Numbered from the stretch's first letter, positions 36,831 to 50,009 are shown. The stretch: 64,000 nucleotides of DNA from Pristionchus mayeri (GCA_036245805.1 BTRK01000002.1:9916689-9980688); one strand, 5' to 3'. Notes: generated from the letters alone by a model not told the origin. Numbers and translations: made by a program.

Positions 36831-37329
36831 AACTCAGAGGGCAATGGGATTAAGTCTAAAATTGTTTCTTAAGCGCTTTGAGTTGTGGGACATACAAGGC
36901 AGGAATGATTCACGTTAGGTAAGGGGAACAAACGGGCAAAGTTTCCTGCAGCGATTAAAATTAATTGCTTACACAATGCCAAATAAAGCGAGCTTAGTAG
37001 GCAGGCCAAAGGTCAGCGCGCGCTTACTCACAGAGGTGAAAGTACCGCCCGCGGCTCACGATTTTGGGTGAGTAAACGTGATGAAATGCGGAGAAATATG
37101 GGGCAATCCCTGTTTTGCCGACGCTACTCTAGTCGTCCTGGTGCCCAGTGCTACTGAATAATGCATCTGAAAAGAGCGTACGATGATGCGACGTCTGACG
37201 GCGATTTCACGTCTGATGTTGTTTTCACCGTTTTCTCGCGTTTTATCCTGTCAAGATGTGAGGATTCTCTAGGAGAGTACGAAAGGTAATCTCAGAGAGG
37301 GGATTCTGCTCCCGTGGCACAGAAGCCGT
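36831..37329. other. Spacer between tandem-repeat fields
   Basis: No feature recognised. Confidence 0.35.
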
Positions 37330-37870
37330 GGTGTGAGTGCGTCAAACAACACTAAATGGTTTTCCAGTGATTGGAATTCTAGTGCTTGAAATATTGATAA
37401 ATTGGACGTGCCGAAACAAAGGAAACCCGGAAGTCCGCTAATACGTCAAACAACACACTGTGGGTTTTCCGATTTGAAAATCGGTGGCCGTTTCTTGCCT
37501 CTCATTTTGACTGCGAATTCAGTAGTGAAATTGTATAAATCGTGTCCAATTTACAACAGAAGCGGATCTGAAGACTGCCCACACATCAAACAACATTTCC
37601 GGATTTCAGTGGTGAAAATGGAGCGATTTTTTCTAATTTTCCGTGCGCTACCCGGAAAGTATTCCAGTAATTGAAAAATTGAAGGAAGCGAAATACAGAT
37701 TTGGATAAAGAATCACATCGGAAGTCTGCTAATGTGTCAAATAACATGCAAAAAAGAGGTGGAATTCCGATCTGAGAACGTAGTGAACTAATGATACTCC
37801 CTGAAGCCATGTAGCTTGCAGGCATCTGCTACGTCAAACAACAAACATAATGTGCATTCTGATCTCGGAC
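37330..37870. repeat. Degenerate tandem repeats, field 3
   Basis: CGTCAAACAACAC-like blocks recur near 37338, 37443, 37583, 37735 and 37829. They are often followed by a GGTTTTCC or GGAATTC stretch and preceded by GGAAGTCTGCTAAT-like sequence. The period is about 100-150 bases. Confidence 0.7.
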
Positions 37871-38106
37871 GTCATCACTGACTCTAACAGAAGGTCGCTT
37901 TATTATCACGAGCTCTCACAACTAAGACGTGGAGACAATGTACAGGATAATGCAGAAATGGTCGGTTCTTCTCGTATGCGGACTATCAACTTGTTGTACT
38001 GACGATAAATAGAAAATTAGATAGGACAAGGGAGTTCCTCATGTATGGTGAGGAGATATTAGTGATTACTCAAGGTTAAGGATTGGGTCCGGCAGTCGTT
38101 TACTGA

Positions 38107-39955
38107 TTACTGAGTCATGCGGTACGGACGGCCGTCAATGACGTAGAAGTTGACTCCAGCGTGCTGAAATGTTTCATTTGTGGCAAACATTAGGCCCCTA
38201 TGAGGTTCCGAAACACATTTTGTCCCATGACCATTGAATGAGTGATCTTAGCATGATAAAAAGAAAGTTTATTTTGGCAATGCATTGTGTGTTGATGATG
38301 CAATCAGCTAGGGTACTGAAGCTACATTGTTGTTGGGTGAATAATAGAGAGAGCGTGATACGCAAACACGCGAAAGTAGTCATGCGTTGCTTATCATGTG
38401 ATACTGGTATTTTCGAAATTGCATAATGATAACGTAATCGCTCACTCTTCCGACCATGGGCGCCATTCCTCCGAAGGAACTTCGCATCGCGCGCAGTGGG
38501 AGCGTGTTGCCGAACTGGGCGAAGTCCCTGAATGAGGGATTGATTGATTCTAACGGGGCATTGCGTTCCCGATCATTGTAGAAACGTGTTAATATGTGTT
38601 GAAATGGTAGTTTTTGGTCAAATTTTTTTTCCGGGGAACGCTGTCGGGGCAAACTGAGGCAATTTCGTAGCATTTCCTGCTCTCGGCCACCGAGTTTGCG
38701 ACCTTATTTTCGGAAGTCATTCAACCGGAAGTCAGAACGGCTCAGGGAATATTAGCAGCAGGAGACTTCGTACTGTACTAAAGTTCGAAATTCTAGCCGT
38801 CGTCTCTTCAATCTACACTCTCTCGCCACTTCGCCAGTCGAGGAAGTGTGGGAAAATAGGAGACAATTACCCGACTTGCGAACTCTAGTCCGTACTTTTC
38901 GAATCAGGAACGCCCTTGTCCTGGGTGTTCTCATCAAAACAAATAGTTGCACTGAGTGGGATATCTCACGTGGGAATGTTATCAGGAAAACAACTGATCA
39001 GTTGTTCCTGCTTAGTACATTACTCGAGCATATTGTTCCCGTATCCCATGAAAATATACTGTAAGATGGCACTTTCGGTCGAAAGGATCTTGAGAACATT
39101 TGTTTTGTTAGTCGTTTCGGAGCCCCCTTGAACGGAAGTGACGAAATATTCGGCACATTATTAGCATTGTAACGTGCCTTCGGACATTTTTTGATCGACC
39201 ACAATTGTGAGAGGCCTAAGTCATGAGAGTGTCCATGCAGTTGCTGAATAATATCTCAAAAACCTCTCTTTTTACATAGTATGAGCACGAAAATGATCTG
39301 GTCCATACATGGAGCAAAAACAATTGACGAGTAGTGTGAACTTTAGTAGTGAGTAGTGAGTAGTGTGAACGAGTAGTGTGAAGTGTGAAGCCAGAGATAC
39401 ATGCAGAACTTTTTGCTTTCCCTCCAGATTTCAGGAAAATACTTTGTTTTTGCACCCACAGCATGCAATTGTAATGAACGGTACGTGGTTCTTTTGAATT
39501 GCATTCAATCGGAATGGTGAATGATCGCTTAGGCGAGCAGCGCCGATGCAAGTTGGTCATTGTGCTCAGGGTAGCACCGTTATATTCTTACTGGTACACT
39601 TTCCGTAGGCAATCTCTACAAAATAAGATGTTGTACTGAATGGGATACGGAACGTGTGAATGTTTTGATAGGAAAGTGATCGGTTCCCTATCAGTGCAGT
39701 ACCTGGATATTTTATCCACATATTTCATGACTACATTTGCACTTTAGAAAGATGGCTGTGGTTGGAATAGGTGTCAACGGAGCGGTACTGGTACATATGA
39801 TAGGGTTCCAGCGAGGCCAGGTTTGCATAGATACGGTGAAAATGGGACCAAGGTACTTACGGGTCCGCGAGGGCGCTGGATCCGGGCACGGCGCTCACCA
39901 CAGCGGCGCACATCACCAGAGCGAGCAGGAAGGAAGAAGCAAGCTGACGGGACAT
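38107..39955 (-). CDS. Small secreted protein, possible peptide precursor, 77 residues, 3 exons
   Basis: Exons 39861-39955, 38446-38527 and 38107-38163 join in frame with good GT-AG sites. The N-terminus MSRQLASSFLLALVMCAAVV is a strong signal peptide, cut probably after VSA. The mature part of about 55 residues includes TLPLRAMRSSFGGMAPMVGR and ends VIDGRPYRMTQ. It has no cysteines and two GR positions that could act as amidation-plus-cleavage signals, so a neuropeptide-like precursor is possible. CTTTCGCAG seven bases before the ATG suggests spliced-leader acceptance. The first intron is 1.3 kb and contains a CTCTC-core hairpin (38785-38890). No family is recognised. Confidence 0.65.
38785..38890. 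repeat. CTCTC-core hairpin repeat in a peptide-gene intron
   Basis: AGTTCGAAATTCTAGCCGTC then GTCTCTTCAATCTACACTCT faces AGTGTGGGAAAATAGGAGAC and CCCGACTTGCGAACT. This is the best full-length example of the terminal motif AGTTCG...CGTCTCTTCA. Confidence 0.65.
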
Positions 39956-39984
39956 TTCTACCTGCGAAAGACAGGGGTGTCTTC

Positions 39985-40120
39985 AATCAATCAATCAAGC
40001 ATTTATCCACGATGGTATTCATCGAGGTAATGAATAGAGGATCTGCGATGTATGAATGGAGGGAGGTAAACAAGGTACGGGTAAGGGTGTTACGAATCTC
40101 CAAACAAGATCGGACTGTGC
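39985..40120 (-). mobile_element. Probable LINE 3' tail remnant
   Basis: Read on the minus strand, GGATAAATGCTTGATTGATT continues with one more TTGA unit. This resembles the 3' end of the antisense LINE near 55970, which ends ATAAATATTGATTGATTGAT. No coding part was recognised upstream, so only the tail is supported. Confidence 0.35.
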
Positions 40121-43100
40121 CACCCCATCGTCTAGGTAGCAACGAGAGCCTATCGTGGAAACGAGTGGCCTGTTGTGAGACGCGGAAAGAGCTTTCATGC
40201 AGAAAGCACTTAAATCTGAAGCCCCGCCCTCGTGACCTACCTTTCCGAACTACTGTAACCGCTATTCACATTGACCTGACCCCAACCCGAATGGCCGACC
40301 ATGACCAATCAACACCGACTGATTTTACTCAAGATAAAATTTTCTCCACTAAATACATGATGATAAGGAAATGATTCGGCCAATAATTCCAGTGAATGGA
40401 CTGAAATAAGTAGTTTATGAATGAGATTTCAGGAAGTAGTAAACCCATTTCCGTTAAGAAGATTCAGAAATCACCCCGCACGCAAACTGTCGGCTGATTT
40501 CGATGATGATTTGAACAAGAAACAAGTTTGGGATGTATTTGAGGCAGCAGATGTGGAAACATTTTGAATGGTGCAATCAGTAAGAAATGCGTGCAATTTG
40601 AGGAAGAGCAGGAAAGTTTGTGCTCACGATGTGGACTACGACTGAACGGCAAAAAGAATTTTTAAAAATTGTTTAATAACTAATCCTGCTATGGAGTATG
40701 TTATGACTTAGAGAAGCTCAGATTCGAATAAGAGCCGAGATACGCATTTGTTGGAGACAAATGACGGAAATCGGCGAAGCACAAGAAGAAAGGGCGCCGT
40801 GTCCAGCGGTGTAGGCGGACTTTTAAGGTCTCTTCTTTTCTCGCAAAATCGCACGAATTTTCATGCTCTCGTTATAGAGCACTACTTCTGATTAATGCTC
40901 GGAAAGGCCTATTGTTCTCATGTTTTGCGAAAAAAACTAGGGTTGTAATGCATGGTCGCAAAGGAAGTGTATTTCATTCAAACTTGACAGCAAGAGGTCG
41001 GAGAATATATCAAACGTGAAGAATGATGCCTTAACTAGGAATACGCCGGAAAAAGTGCGTGACTACCATAGGGTTATGCTCGATCAGGACAGCTTGCTCA
41101 TTGTGTCCTGAAGAGATCTAACAACTACACTTTCTCTTATTTCTATGCTATCCGAGCTACAATAGATGTTAAAGAGAATGTGAACAATGAGTTATTGTGC
41201 CCTGAGCATGTCCCACTACAACAGCCTCTCATTTTCGCGTGTTGCTTGGACTCCTATGGTTATGTGAGTGCGAGGAATGAGGATTACTCACAATTGCTAT
41301 ACGATGAGGGTGAATGCCAAAACATGTGAGCCTCACAACGGAGTCTAGTGAAAGGAGGAGGAGAGTCATCGCTTATATGGGCGTCTGAGAGGGGAGCTGT
41401 TGACGCTTTTGCACCTGCGAACGCACTCGTCAACCTTCAACTTTTGCAGAAAGCTAGCCAGAGAACCTGCACAACTTAAGTGATTCTGGGCAACACCCAC
41501 CAGCACTTTCGGCTCATCGAGACGCATCGAAAGGTTGTGAACGAAGAAAATGCATTATCGCCAGAGCAGGAAATACTACGCACAATCAGCGCACTATTCT
41601 TGAGTTCAAACACTCATTTGTTCGAATAGTGCTAAAATTGAAAATCACATCATAGCTGGGTTGTAAATAGAAGAAAACACGCCTTTCCGTTTCGAGTATG
41701 AGAACAACTGCAAAATTCAGAGCGCCAATCGAAGGAAAAATATTGTGAAGACATTTGGGAGCTAAAATTATGCAAAGCTGTTATTGGTGAAGCCATACAC
41801 TATGAAATCCGTAGGCGGAACCCAATGGCTTTCACCGCTGCCCTTGCTGGTATACGGGGGAGGTAATGGCATTATGATCATCGAATACCAAGGTGTGGGT
41901 ATGCAGCAAATCGAATCACTCTAATTATTTTCCATAACGCTTGGGAAACTCGTTGTATTTCCGCCCGAGAAGCATTATTATGAGATCTCCTTGGAAAATG
42001 GACGACTCTGCACACCTTCCCTATGGTAAAAAGGTAAAGGTACGTCCGGTCTTCGAGACCGGACTCGCGGGAGAACACTGCTAGACCAGCGTCAATCCCT
42101 ATGAAGCGTCCCTAGTATGCGTCGAAAATGGGCTACAATTGTGTCTGACTATAGCGATAGCAAGGGATAGTAGATGCAACCGGAAATGGTCTCCATATCG
42201 CCCACTTCAATTTAGTTGCGCCTTATTATCATACCTCAAGTCTGTCCGAATAACAAAAACAGAAGCCCTGAGAAAGCATGTGTGGGAAATGTCACAACTT
42301 TTTTCGAAAATCTTGAAATTTTGAATAACAACTAAACCGTGCGAAATCAGAAGGTTCGAGGAAATGGGAAAACTGGATGTGGGAAGTTTCGCACTACGGT
42401 GGCTTCGATTGACTATTCGCTCGTTTTATACTCCCTTCTAGCTCTCAGGAATGGACTTAAAAAATGCTGGGCGGAGCCTCTCGAGAGTACACAGGGTATT
42501 CGTAGCCCACTGAACAATAATATTGTATGACGACAACCAATCATCAAAACAAGACGACGATGAAAGGTGCAGCAGCCACAAAACCTACCGTAATACTGAT
42601 CAGAGTTCCAATTAGCGAACCAAATCTTCACGAGGGGCCAAATCTTCCGCGCTCAAATCACCAGACATGCGCTTATTTCTAGTGCACTTGTTGCGGTTCT
42701 TCCCAGTAAATCCGTCGAAATTAAAATCGTTCTACATCAGTAGCAGTCTATAGTGAGATTGATCAAATGATTTGGCAATTTCCGCGTTTCGGAAAACGGA
42801 TGAGTGGGCTGACATTCCGGGTACTCGGGAACGCAGAAAATGTCTCAACATACTTCCGTAATTCAATTCTCCATTGTCTGAGTACACTTGTATTGAGGGC
42901 GAAAATCCGATTTGGCCACGCTCGCAACAAAATGCCACACTTGTAGCACGGAATCCCTTTCCTGATCAGAGAACGAAAAGCTAGACGTAACCGCGGCGGC
43001 TTTTGAAAGCGCAATTCCGAAAACATTGGCGATGCGCTCATTGGCTAATGTCATCTGATGATTGTTGTTTTGCACATTTCAAGCTGGATCATTTCCGCTG

Positions 43101-43600
43101 AATGATGAGGTGACAGTGGGCGACGACATTTGGGTCTTGAGCAATAACAATAATTTGCCTAGACCGTTTTTGGGAAATGGACGGTATGCAAAAGCCTGGA
43201 TGAATGCAGAAAGCGGAAGTGACGTTAAGCGAGATGTTTCGGTGTCCGTGAAAAGACTTGTCGCGGAAAGTGTGCAAAAAGGTTGAAAAAATGCCAAAAA
43301 AACGTGTGCAGAGGAAGCAAATGTCTGCCAAAATCGTGGGAATTCCGCACATTATCAGGAATTGTGAGAAAAATACTGCTCTGTAGCGAAATGTTGTTTG
43401 TATTGACTATTCCTAGCTGAACCGATTGGAAATTTGGAATATGTGCATAAAAAAGATCATCCGGCCATCGATATGATGAATATTATCCGTGTTCAGGATT
43501 TCGGGCTTTTTCGCTTGATTAATGCACCTGCATATTGATGTTATCATCCGATCAACCCCTGATTAGGCTTGTTTTGCAGGATCGAAAGGTCTTATGAGAC
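40121..43600. other. Gene-poor interval
   Basis: No recognised gene. Contains one dispersed repeat at 42020-42115. Confidence 0.4.
42020..42115 (-). repeat. Dispersed LINE/SINE-like repeat, copy 2
   Basis: Shares CTCGCGGGAGAACACTGCTA, the GTCTTCGAGAC inverted stretch and the GGTAAAAAGGTAAAG end with 7095-7225. Confidence 0.5.
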
Positions 43601-43619
43601 GCTACAAGTCTGAGCTTCC

Positions 43620-45850
43620 ATTCTGGAAAAAATGCCGTCAACAGTCAGTAATTCACTAAAAACCAATACAAATATCGTATTTACATTGTATTTGCGTAAT
43701 GTGATCAAAATGGTCACAAGTGTGCATACAATGCATGTATTTGTTTGATCCTTGTCAATTCTCACGGAAGTATCGCAAAAAACCTGTTCTCGCAAGAAAA
43801 ACATTGGGAATCTACGCGTAGGACCATGACGTATTAGATTCTTTGAAATAATGAGACGTGCCTCCTCAAAAGTTGAGATTTGTCCTCTGAGAATCGATGA
43901 TTCACGGAAAGGAACTGATTTTGAGGCTAGACGAGGGAATCGTTCGACTCTTACACGTACGAGAGAAATACGGATACATCGACTTTGGGTTCTCAAGCAC
44001 TCTTGGAAGTTCAGAAACCAAAAACAAAATATATTTTTAATTGAGTTGCTACTGCACTCGAGCACAAATTGGCATCGGGAATTCAAAAAGCGTGATGTTG
44101 CGAATTAGTAGGAGGGAGCGAAATTGTCCCTCCAATTACACCCCCTGATCTCGAATTGAAGGAATGGGCAAAAATCCTGCACGAGTCGCTCTTTCTTTAT
44201 CTCTTGAACTTGCAGAGCAGCAATTTTCAAGAGCAAAGAACTGCATGTTGCAGATTATATCCGAATTTGGCACAATCGAGGGGCATGATTCAAAATGGTA
44301 AAGGTTTTCACAAAAGCTAATGAATGTCTGAAACGTTATTGAATACAATATGTTTCATATCACCATATCTATACCAAAATGGATAAAGTATGCAGAATGT
44401 GTCATGGTATGTTTATTCTTCGGTTCTCGCAGAAGTACACCAAGTTTACTCTATAGATGACGCGACAGATCTGGGTGTATGAGTATTAGTCTTGGAATGG
44501 CATTCGATGAGATGTGCCTTCTGATATGAGTCGATACACGGAAATGAACTCGAGGGTTAAGCTTATATCCTGGGAAATCGCACGAGACATGCGAGAACTT
44601 ACATAAAACAGCTGATTGAATCATTATTTGGACAGAGTGAGTGAACAAAGGGTGCTTAGTCATAGTATTAGTGGAATTCCGGCAGAGTACCACGTTCACC
44701 TTTGCCGATATAGCCTGTTGGCCTACACTTAACTTCACGCTTGAAGATATTACAGGTACTACGCTAAGGATTTTCTGTTGTTCTATGCCAATTTTTGGCA
44801 ATTGCTATTCTAGACCTTGCGTTCCATATTACACAATCGGACATATCTTGATGATCCTTTGAAAAGTTCATAGAAATCCAGCAAATTCACGTATCTGGCA
44901 GTATGCATTGAATGAAAGGCGATGTGACGTAAGTATCCTCGTTCCAAAGATAAGCGTCGATACACGGAAATGGATTTTTGGGGCTAGACAACTAAAAAGT
45001 GAATCACGGAAACATGTGATGGTCTTGAAAAGGCGTTAAACACGTACGAAACAACTGCTTTGAGTCATAGTTTGTTTTTTTCATTTCTCATATTCGATAA
45101 GGAAAGTCAGTAGGGGAGTTTTCATTCGAACTCAGGAGAATTCAGAAGTACTTCACAACCAATAAAACGTCGAGCAGAGTGCTCATGCAATGGCTCTTTG
45201 AACTCACGAAGCTAAAAAAAACGAAATTGCGCAAAGAGTTCTCCGAGCCTAGCACAAATTGGCATTGAATAATTGTAGTGCGGACATGTTGCAAGTAGCG
45301 AATGAAGAATAGCTTCCGAAATTGCCTTCACTTAATGTGTCGAATCTCTAGTCTCAAGGACGAGGGAACTCATGCAAGACTCTTTCTTTGGCTGTTACTC
45401 TTGCAGCGCTGCAATTTTCAAGGCGAAATAACAACTGAACGTTGCAGAACGGACGAATTTAGCGCCTGGGAAGAATACTAAACAGAAAGCGGAATTGGGC
45501 AGAAGCCAATTGTAGAAGGAACAATTTTCGCCTCAGTTATTTAGATATTGAGCCTGAGTAGTGTGATCACAATTACGTTTTTCAGGAGAGACAATAACTA
45601 AAATATATGTGGTATAAACGAGAAAAGGAATGCTGATGGTAAAGGGAAAGCAGAAACTGCATTTAGACGTATAAAATTAGCATCATTTCATACTGGCCAA
45701 AAGATAAAAAAAAACTAATTAACAGACGAGGCGTCGGGAATGAAACTGGTGACGAAAAATTGCGTTCTATGGACAACCTATTATTTTTAATCTTCATTTT
45801 ACAAAAATCATAATGAGCACAAAATCTAATTGACAAATATAAAAAAAATA
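43620..45850 (+). repeat. Ancient direct duplication, copy A
   Basis: Colinear similarity with 47340-49870 is visible in blocks: AATGTGATCAAAAT near 43697, GGCTAGACGAGG near 43925, GCACAAATTGGCAT near 44057 and 45247, CAGAAGTACTTCACA near 45142, GCAGAGTGCTCATGCA near 45175, and GACGAAAAATTGCGTTC near 45752. Identity is moderate and gapped. No coding sequence is recognised. Confidence 0.65.
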
Positions 45851-45988
45851 AAAATAAAATGAGATTGAATTTTTAGATGAATTCCCTCGCACTCGCACAA
45901 ATCGGGCATGAACTCATCCCTTAATAAGCGAAATTGGAACTAAGTTCTTGAAACGTATCGGTTAATGTAATCCGACCAATCTTGGATA

Positions 45989-47238
45989 TTGTACAGCTTT
46001 ATTTTATACCAGCCGAGTCAGCCCTAGCGCATTGCGTGCACCCGCGTTATACAACCTACATGGTCGTGCTCAAACTCCCTCCTGTAAGAATCTACCAGAT
46101 TTTGGATATATCTTGCGTTCAATATAATCGTATCGTATTTGTTCATCGAGAGTTTGAGGTACAAGTACTTTTAGAATCAGTTACAGGATATGATTACGAT
46201 AGAGCCGAACGTATTGGGAAACTTTTCAATTGCTTCTGTCACTACCAGTCTGGAAATGCAAGTGTTCATAATGTTACTCATGAATTCATTTATTTTTATA
46301 AATGTCAAATTACAACTCGAACGTAAACAACAATATTTTAGATTCTTCAGCCATGGGTGAGCTGCTTCAATTGTGCCTACTGTCTCGTACTTTGTTGTGT
46401 CTTGGCAATGAAAGCTAATGTATGCCCACATTTATTATACAAACAAGTTTAAAAATAATAGCAATATTAAAATAATTTCAAATTTGAAAACATTCTGATT
46501 ATCATCGATTAATTTCGTGAGAATAGCATTCATTTTTACTCATACAATTTCGGGAATCTTAAATGAGTATTACAATACCGTATTACTCTATTTAGGTGAA
46601 TCTTGGCGACTTTGATGAAGCATTCCGAATTCGTCTAGAGCGAGTGAGTATCAACTTATGACATCTTATCATTTAATTAGAAATTATGTTTTAATATATT
46701 CATGATACAGTCATTATTTTTTTCTGACAGCTTAGGTTGAAACATTTTTATAGTCATTTACATAAATCGTTGCATAATAAGAAATAATGATCATATGAAA
46801 TAATATGTAACTGGGTATTTCCCTAAATGACCGGGTGTGCTGTTCAGTTCAAATATTATCTCTCCTACTTTTTCAGTTCATTTTTCGGTAAGAAATGTGC
46901 CACCATATTCTTTGTACCTTCACCACGTTATTCGCTGGAAATTATATTCTCGCATTAATCAATCTCGCCGTGGACATCATCACTGTATACCATGTATACT
47001 GGCAAGTTCAGAATAATTTTTTTCCATTTTGATCTGACGATCTCCCTCACATCAAATTATGATGATAGGGATATTTTGAGTTATGTCCAATTAATATTAA
47101 TTTCCAGGTCGGAAGAACTGTATTCGTATTATTCAACCATGGATTACTTAAGACAAAGAGCCTTGACGTACTTCATATTCGGAGTTGTAGCTTGCTTGTT
47201 CCTCGTCCGAGAATTTATTGCTTATCGACTATTCTAAG
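45989..47238 (+). CDS. Unrecognised membrane protein, partial exon model
   Basis: Pieces with good splice borders: about 46012-46160 (LYFIPAESALAHCVHPRYTT onward), 46596-46643 (VNLGDFDEAFRIRLER), a hydrophobic piece about 46900-47003 (LFAGNYILALINLAVDIITV), and a terminal exon 47108-47238 ending in a membrane segment (TYFIFGVVACLFLVREFIAY). Two predicted membrane segments suggest a multi-pass protein, perhaps a degraded chemoreceptor, but no class motif is clear. Phases between pieces could not all be reconciled, so exons may be missing or the gene may be dead. It lies between the two copies of the old duplication. Confidence 0.3.
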
Positions 47239-47339
47239 AAACAATATTATCTTGTCTTTTTGACAAATGTCGATTGCTTCCCTCGATCCACATGATGCCG
47301 TTTTTATGAGTGATATATTCAACGTCAATTAATAGTCGC

Positions 47340-49870
47340 TAATTCATGGAAATCCATTCAATATATTGTATTTGCATTTCGTATTTGTTTAATGTGATCA
47401 AAATCGGCACAAATTTGCTGAAATTGCACTGATTTACATGATTTACTCATGGAAGTCTCGAATTTTCGGTTCTTGAGAGCAAAACACAGGGTGACTTGGA
47501 AACTATACGCATCAGTTTCTTTGAATGAAATACGAAGATACGCCTCCGAGAAGTGGCTATACAAGGGAAGCAACGCAAACCATCACATTTATTTGACCCT
47601 TCCATGTACGAAATAAACATAACTCGACGTCTCGAGCTGGGTTCAACAGCACTGACTCAGTGTCAAGAAAGCAAATACCAAAATGGATTTCTAAGCGTGC
47701 GACAATGACGCATCACCTTTCACCTAATGAAAGACGATGAAGACGTGTTTTCTGAAAGCGACGATTCAACTCTTAGGCTAGACGAGGATATATTAGGTTG
47801 TCTCAAAAGTTTCTCCCTTTTTTACCAATTTTAGATTTTAATTTATCCTTCCCTTCAATGTTGATGAATCCCCACAAGTCCTTCAGTAGTCGAATGGTGT
47901 TTCGTTACTCTTTCGAAAATACGCTGTCAGGTCTACACAATTAGTAAAAACAGCCCAGCACACATCCAAATTCAGCGAAACTTCGTCAGAACCATTATTT
48001 TTATTTGCTCATAGTTGAATGGAGAATTGTTATAGGCACATAACTGACACACTATTGTAAAGCGCGATATGTGGGCCTGTTTATATATGCATTATAGTGA
48101 GGAGGCCTGATTATCCCCACTTGGGATGAGTTCTTGTTCGTAAAATCACGCTATGCAGTTTTCTGTTGATAAACATTGCATAGCCCTACATCTTTTGCGA
48201 CTGACCCAGCCAGCTCAATTGTTGTGGTCAGTGAAGTACTCGGGATGCTTGCTATAAACTTTAAATTCGGGAAGTCTACAACAACCTGATCGTGAACAAT
48301 AGTATTCGAAAGCTAGATTGCGAAATTCGTCCTTCGAAATCAGCCTTTTTGGCTCTGCCCTGTTTTTGATACGCATTGAATGCCGGATATTTTGCTATAA
48401 TCTTGAAGAGCGACCCTTATAGTATCACATATCAAGAGGTCATAATCAAATGTTAGCTCATATTCAAATTGTAGTGACGATGAAAGAGCACCCAAAAATG
48501 GACAGTTTCTGAGTTTTCGAGATATCTTATCATTATTCGCATGCAACGCTCTCTAGAAAAGATTCAAACCTACTATTCTATTCTAATAACATATGCCCCA
48601 ATTTGCTCTAAATGGAAATTACCTACAGGAAATGCAAGTGAGAAAAAACTTGAAAAATAAAATAGGGAGAAACTTTTGAGACAACCTAATATTAATTCTT
48701 GTTCCTGATGTCGTATTAGTGAGAGCTCTGCTCTCATATATATACCCGACCCAAGTGGGTTCTGATGCAATGACTCCTTAAATTTCAAAAACCAAAAGTA
48801 AAACACATTCTGAGTTGAGTTCTCCTGCACTTGGTCGCGCACAAATTGGCATAGTGGAATTCCGAAAACATTGATTTTGCGAATTAATGTGAGGAAGCAA
48901 ATGTATCCGTCCAAAACTGTTCCTTTGCCCTTTCTTTGTCACTCAAACATGAGGAACTGCAATTTTTTCAGAAAAAAAAGTAGCATGTTGCAGCTAAAAG
49001 ACGAAGGCACTCTCGAGGGACAGAATGTAAAAATGGTAAACGCATACAGTGAGGCTAAGGATTATCATAATTTCTTTATAATATTTTGGAAATTGTTATT
49101 AAAGACCTTGTGTTTCCTGTTACCACAAACGCGATCATACATAAAAAAGACACTCCAGGGATAGACAGATGCAATAGGGAATCGCACGGAAACAAGTCGT
49201 GCGTTTGCGATAAAGAAATATCAAATATTATAACTGCTTGACTCATGGTTTAGTTTTGTTTGAAGAATGAAGGTTGGATCATTTGACAATTCTCAAATTC
49301 TTGAACGTAAGAAGATGAATCTCTCATTTGAACTCAGAGAATTCAGAAGTACTTCACATCCAACAAAACATCGAGCAGAGTGCCCATGCACTAGCCCTTT
49401 GAACTCAAGAAGCAAACAAAATCGTAATTGCACACCGAGTTCTCCCACACTCGCACAAATTGGCATTGAATAATTGTAGTGCCGAAATGTTGCGAATAGC
49501 GAATGAAGAATAGGTTTCGATATTGCCCCTCGTCTTGTGTCGAATCTCTAGTCGAAGGCACGAGGGCATTCTTGCAAGAGTCGAAATTATGCTCTTTCTT
49601 TGTCTGCTAGTCTTGGTGTCTCAAAAACTCAGAACGGTGTTATTGCAAATAATTTTCCCAATACATTCACAAAAAATGAGACCTCATTTCGACGAGGAAA
49701 TTTGCGTCATTCATACTGACCAAAAGGTCGACTAAACTTATTAACAGGCGATGCGTCGGGAAGGATTGCGATGACGAAAAAATGCGTTCCATGGACAACA
49801 TATTATTTTAAGTAATTTCAGGTTCAAATGCGCATTATGGTGACAAAACAATCGATTTTTGCATGTTTTA
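47340..49870 (+). repeat. Ancient direct duplication, copy B, interrupted by a mariner-like element
   Basis: Counterparts of the blocks in copy A: AATGTGATCAAAAT near 47392, GGCTAGACGAGG near 47777, GCACAAATTGGCAT near 48840 and 49453, CAGAAGTACTTCACA near 49343, GCAGAGTGCCCATGCA near 49376, and GACGAAAAAATGCGTTC near 49774. The 897-base element at 47793-48689 sits directly after GGCTAGACGAGG and is absent from copy A. Confidence 0.65.
47793..48689. mobile_element. Mariner-like element with 26-base inverted ends and TA duplication
   Basis: The left end TTAGGTTGTCTCAAAAGTTT and the right end AAACTTTTGAGACAACCTAA are perfect inverted copies, continuing with CTCCCT/AGGGAG. TA flanks both ends. 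Start bases and TA target are typical of the mariner branch of Tc1/mariner. The interior (845 bases) has no intact transposase frame; I could not recognise DDD signatures. It is either non-autonomous or strongly decayed. Confidence 0.8.
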
Positions 49871-50009
49871 TGCATTGTTATCAGTATTCCCTCCACTACA
49901 CCACGCTGATTAAATATTCTTTGTCCGAAAATTTCAATTTTCGAATTTTACTATTTCGTAACTGATCAGAACGACTGGTATAGCTAAAAATGAGCAATAT
50001 TCAACTTTT
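49871..50009. other. Spacer
   Basis: No feature recognised. Confidence 0.3.

Noticed and set aside
39823..40374. 183-codon open frame on the plus strand
   Set aside because: Its first part is antisense to the well-supported signal-peptide exon at 39861-39955, and the rest has no recognisable pattern.
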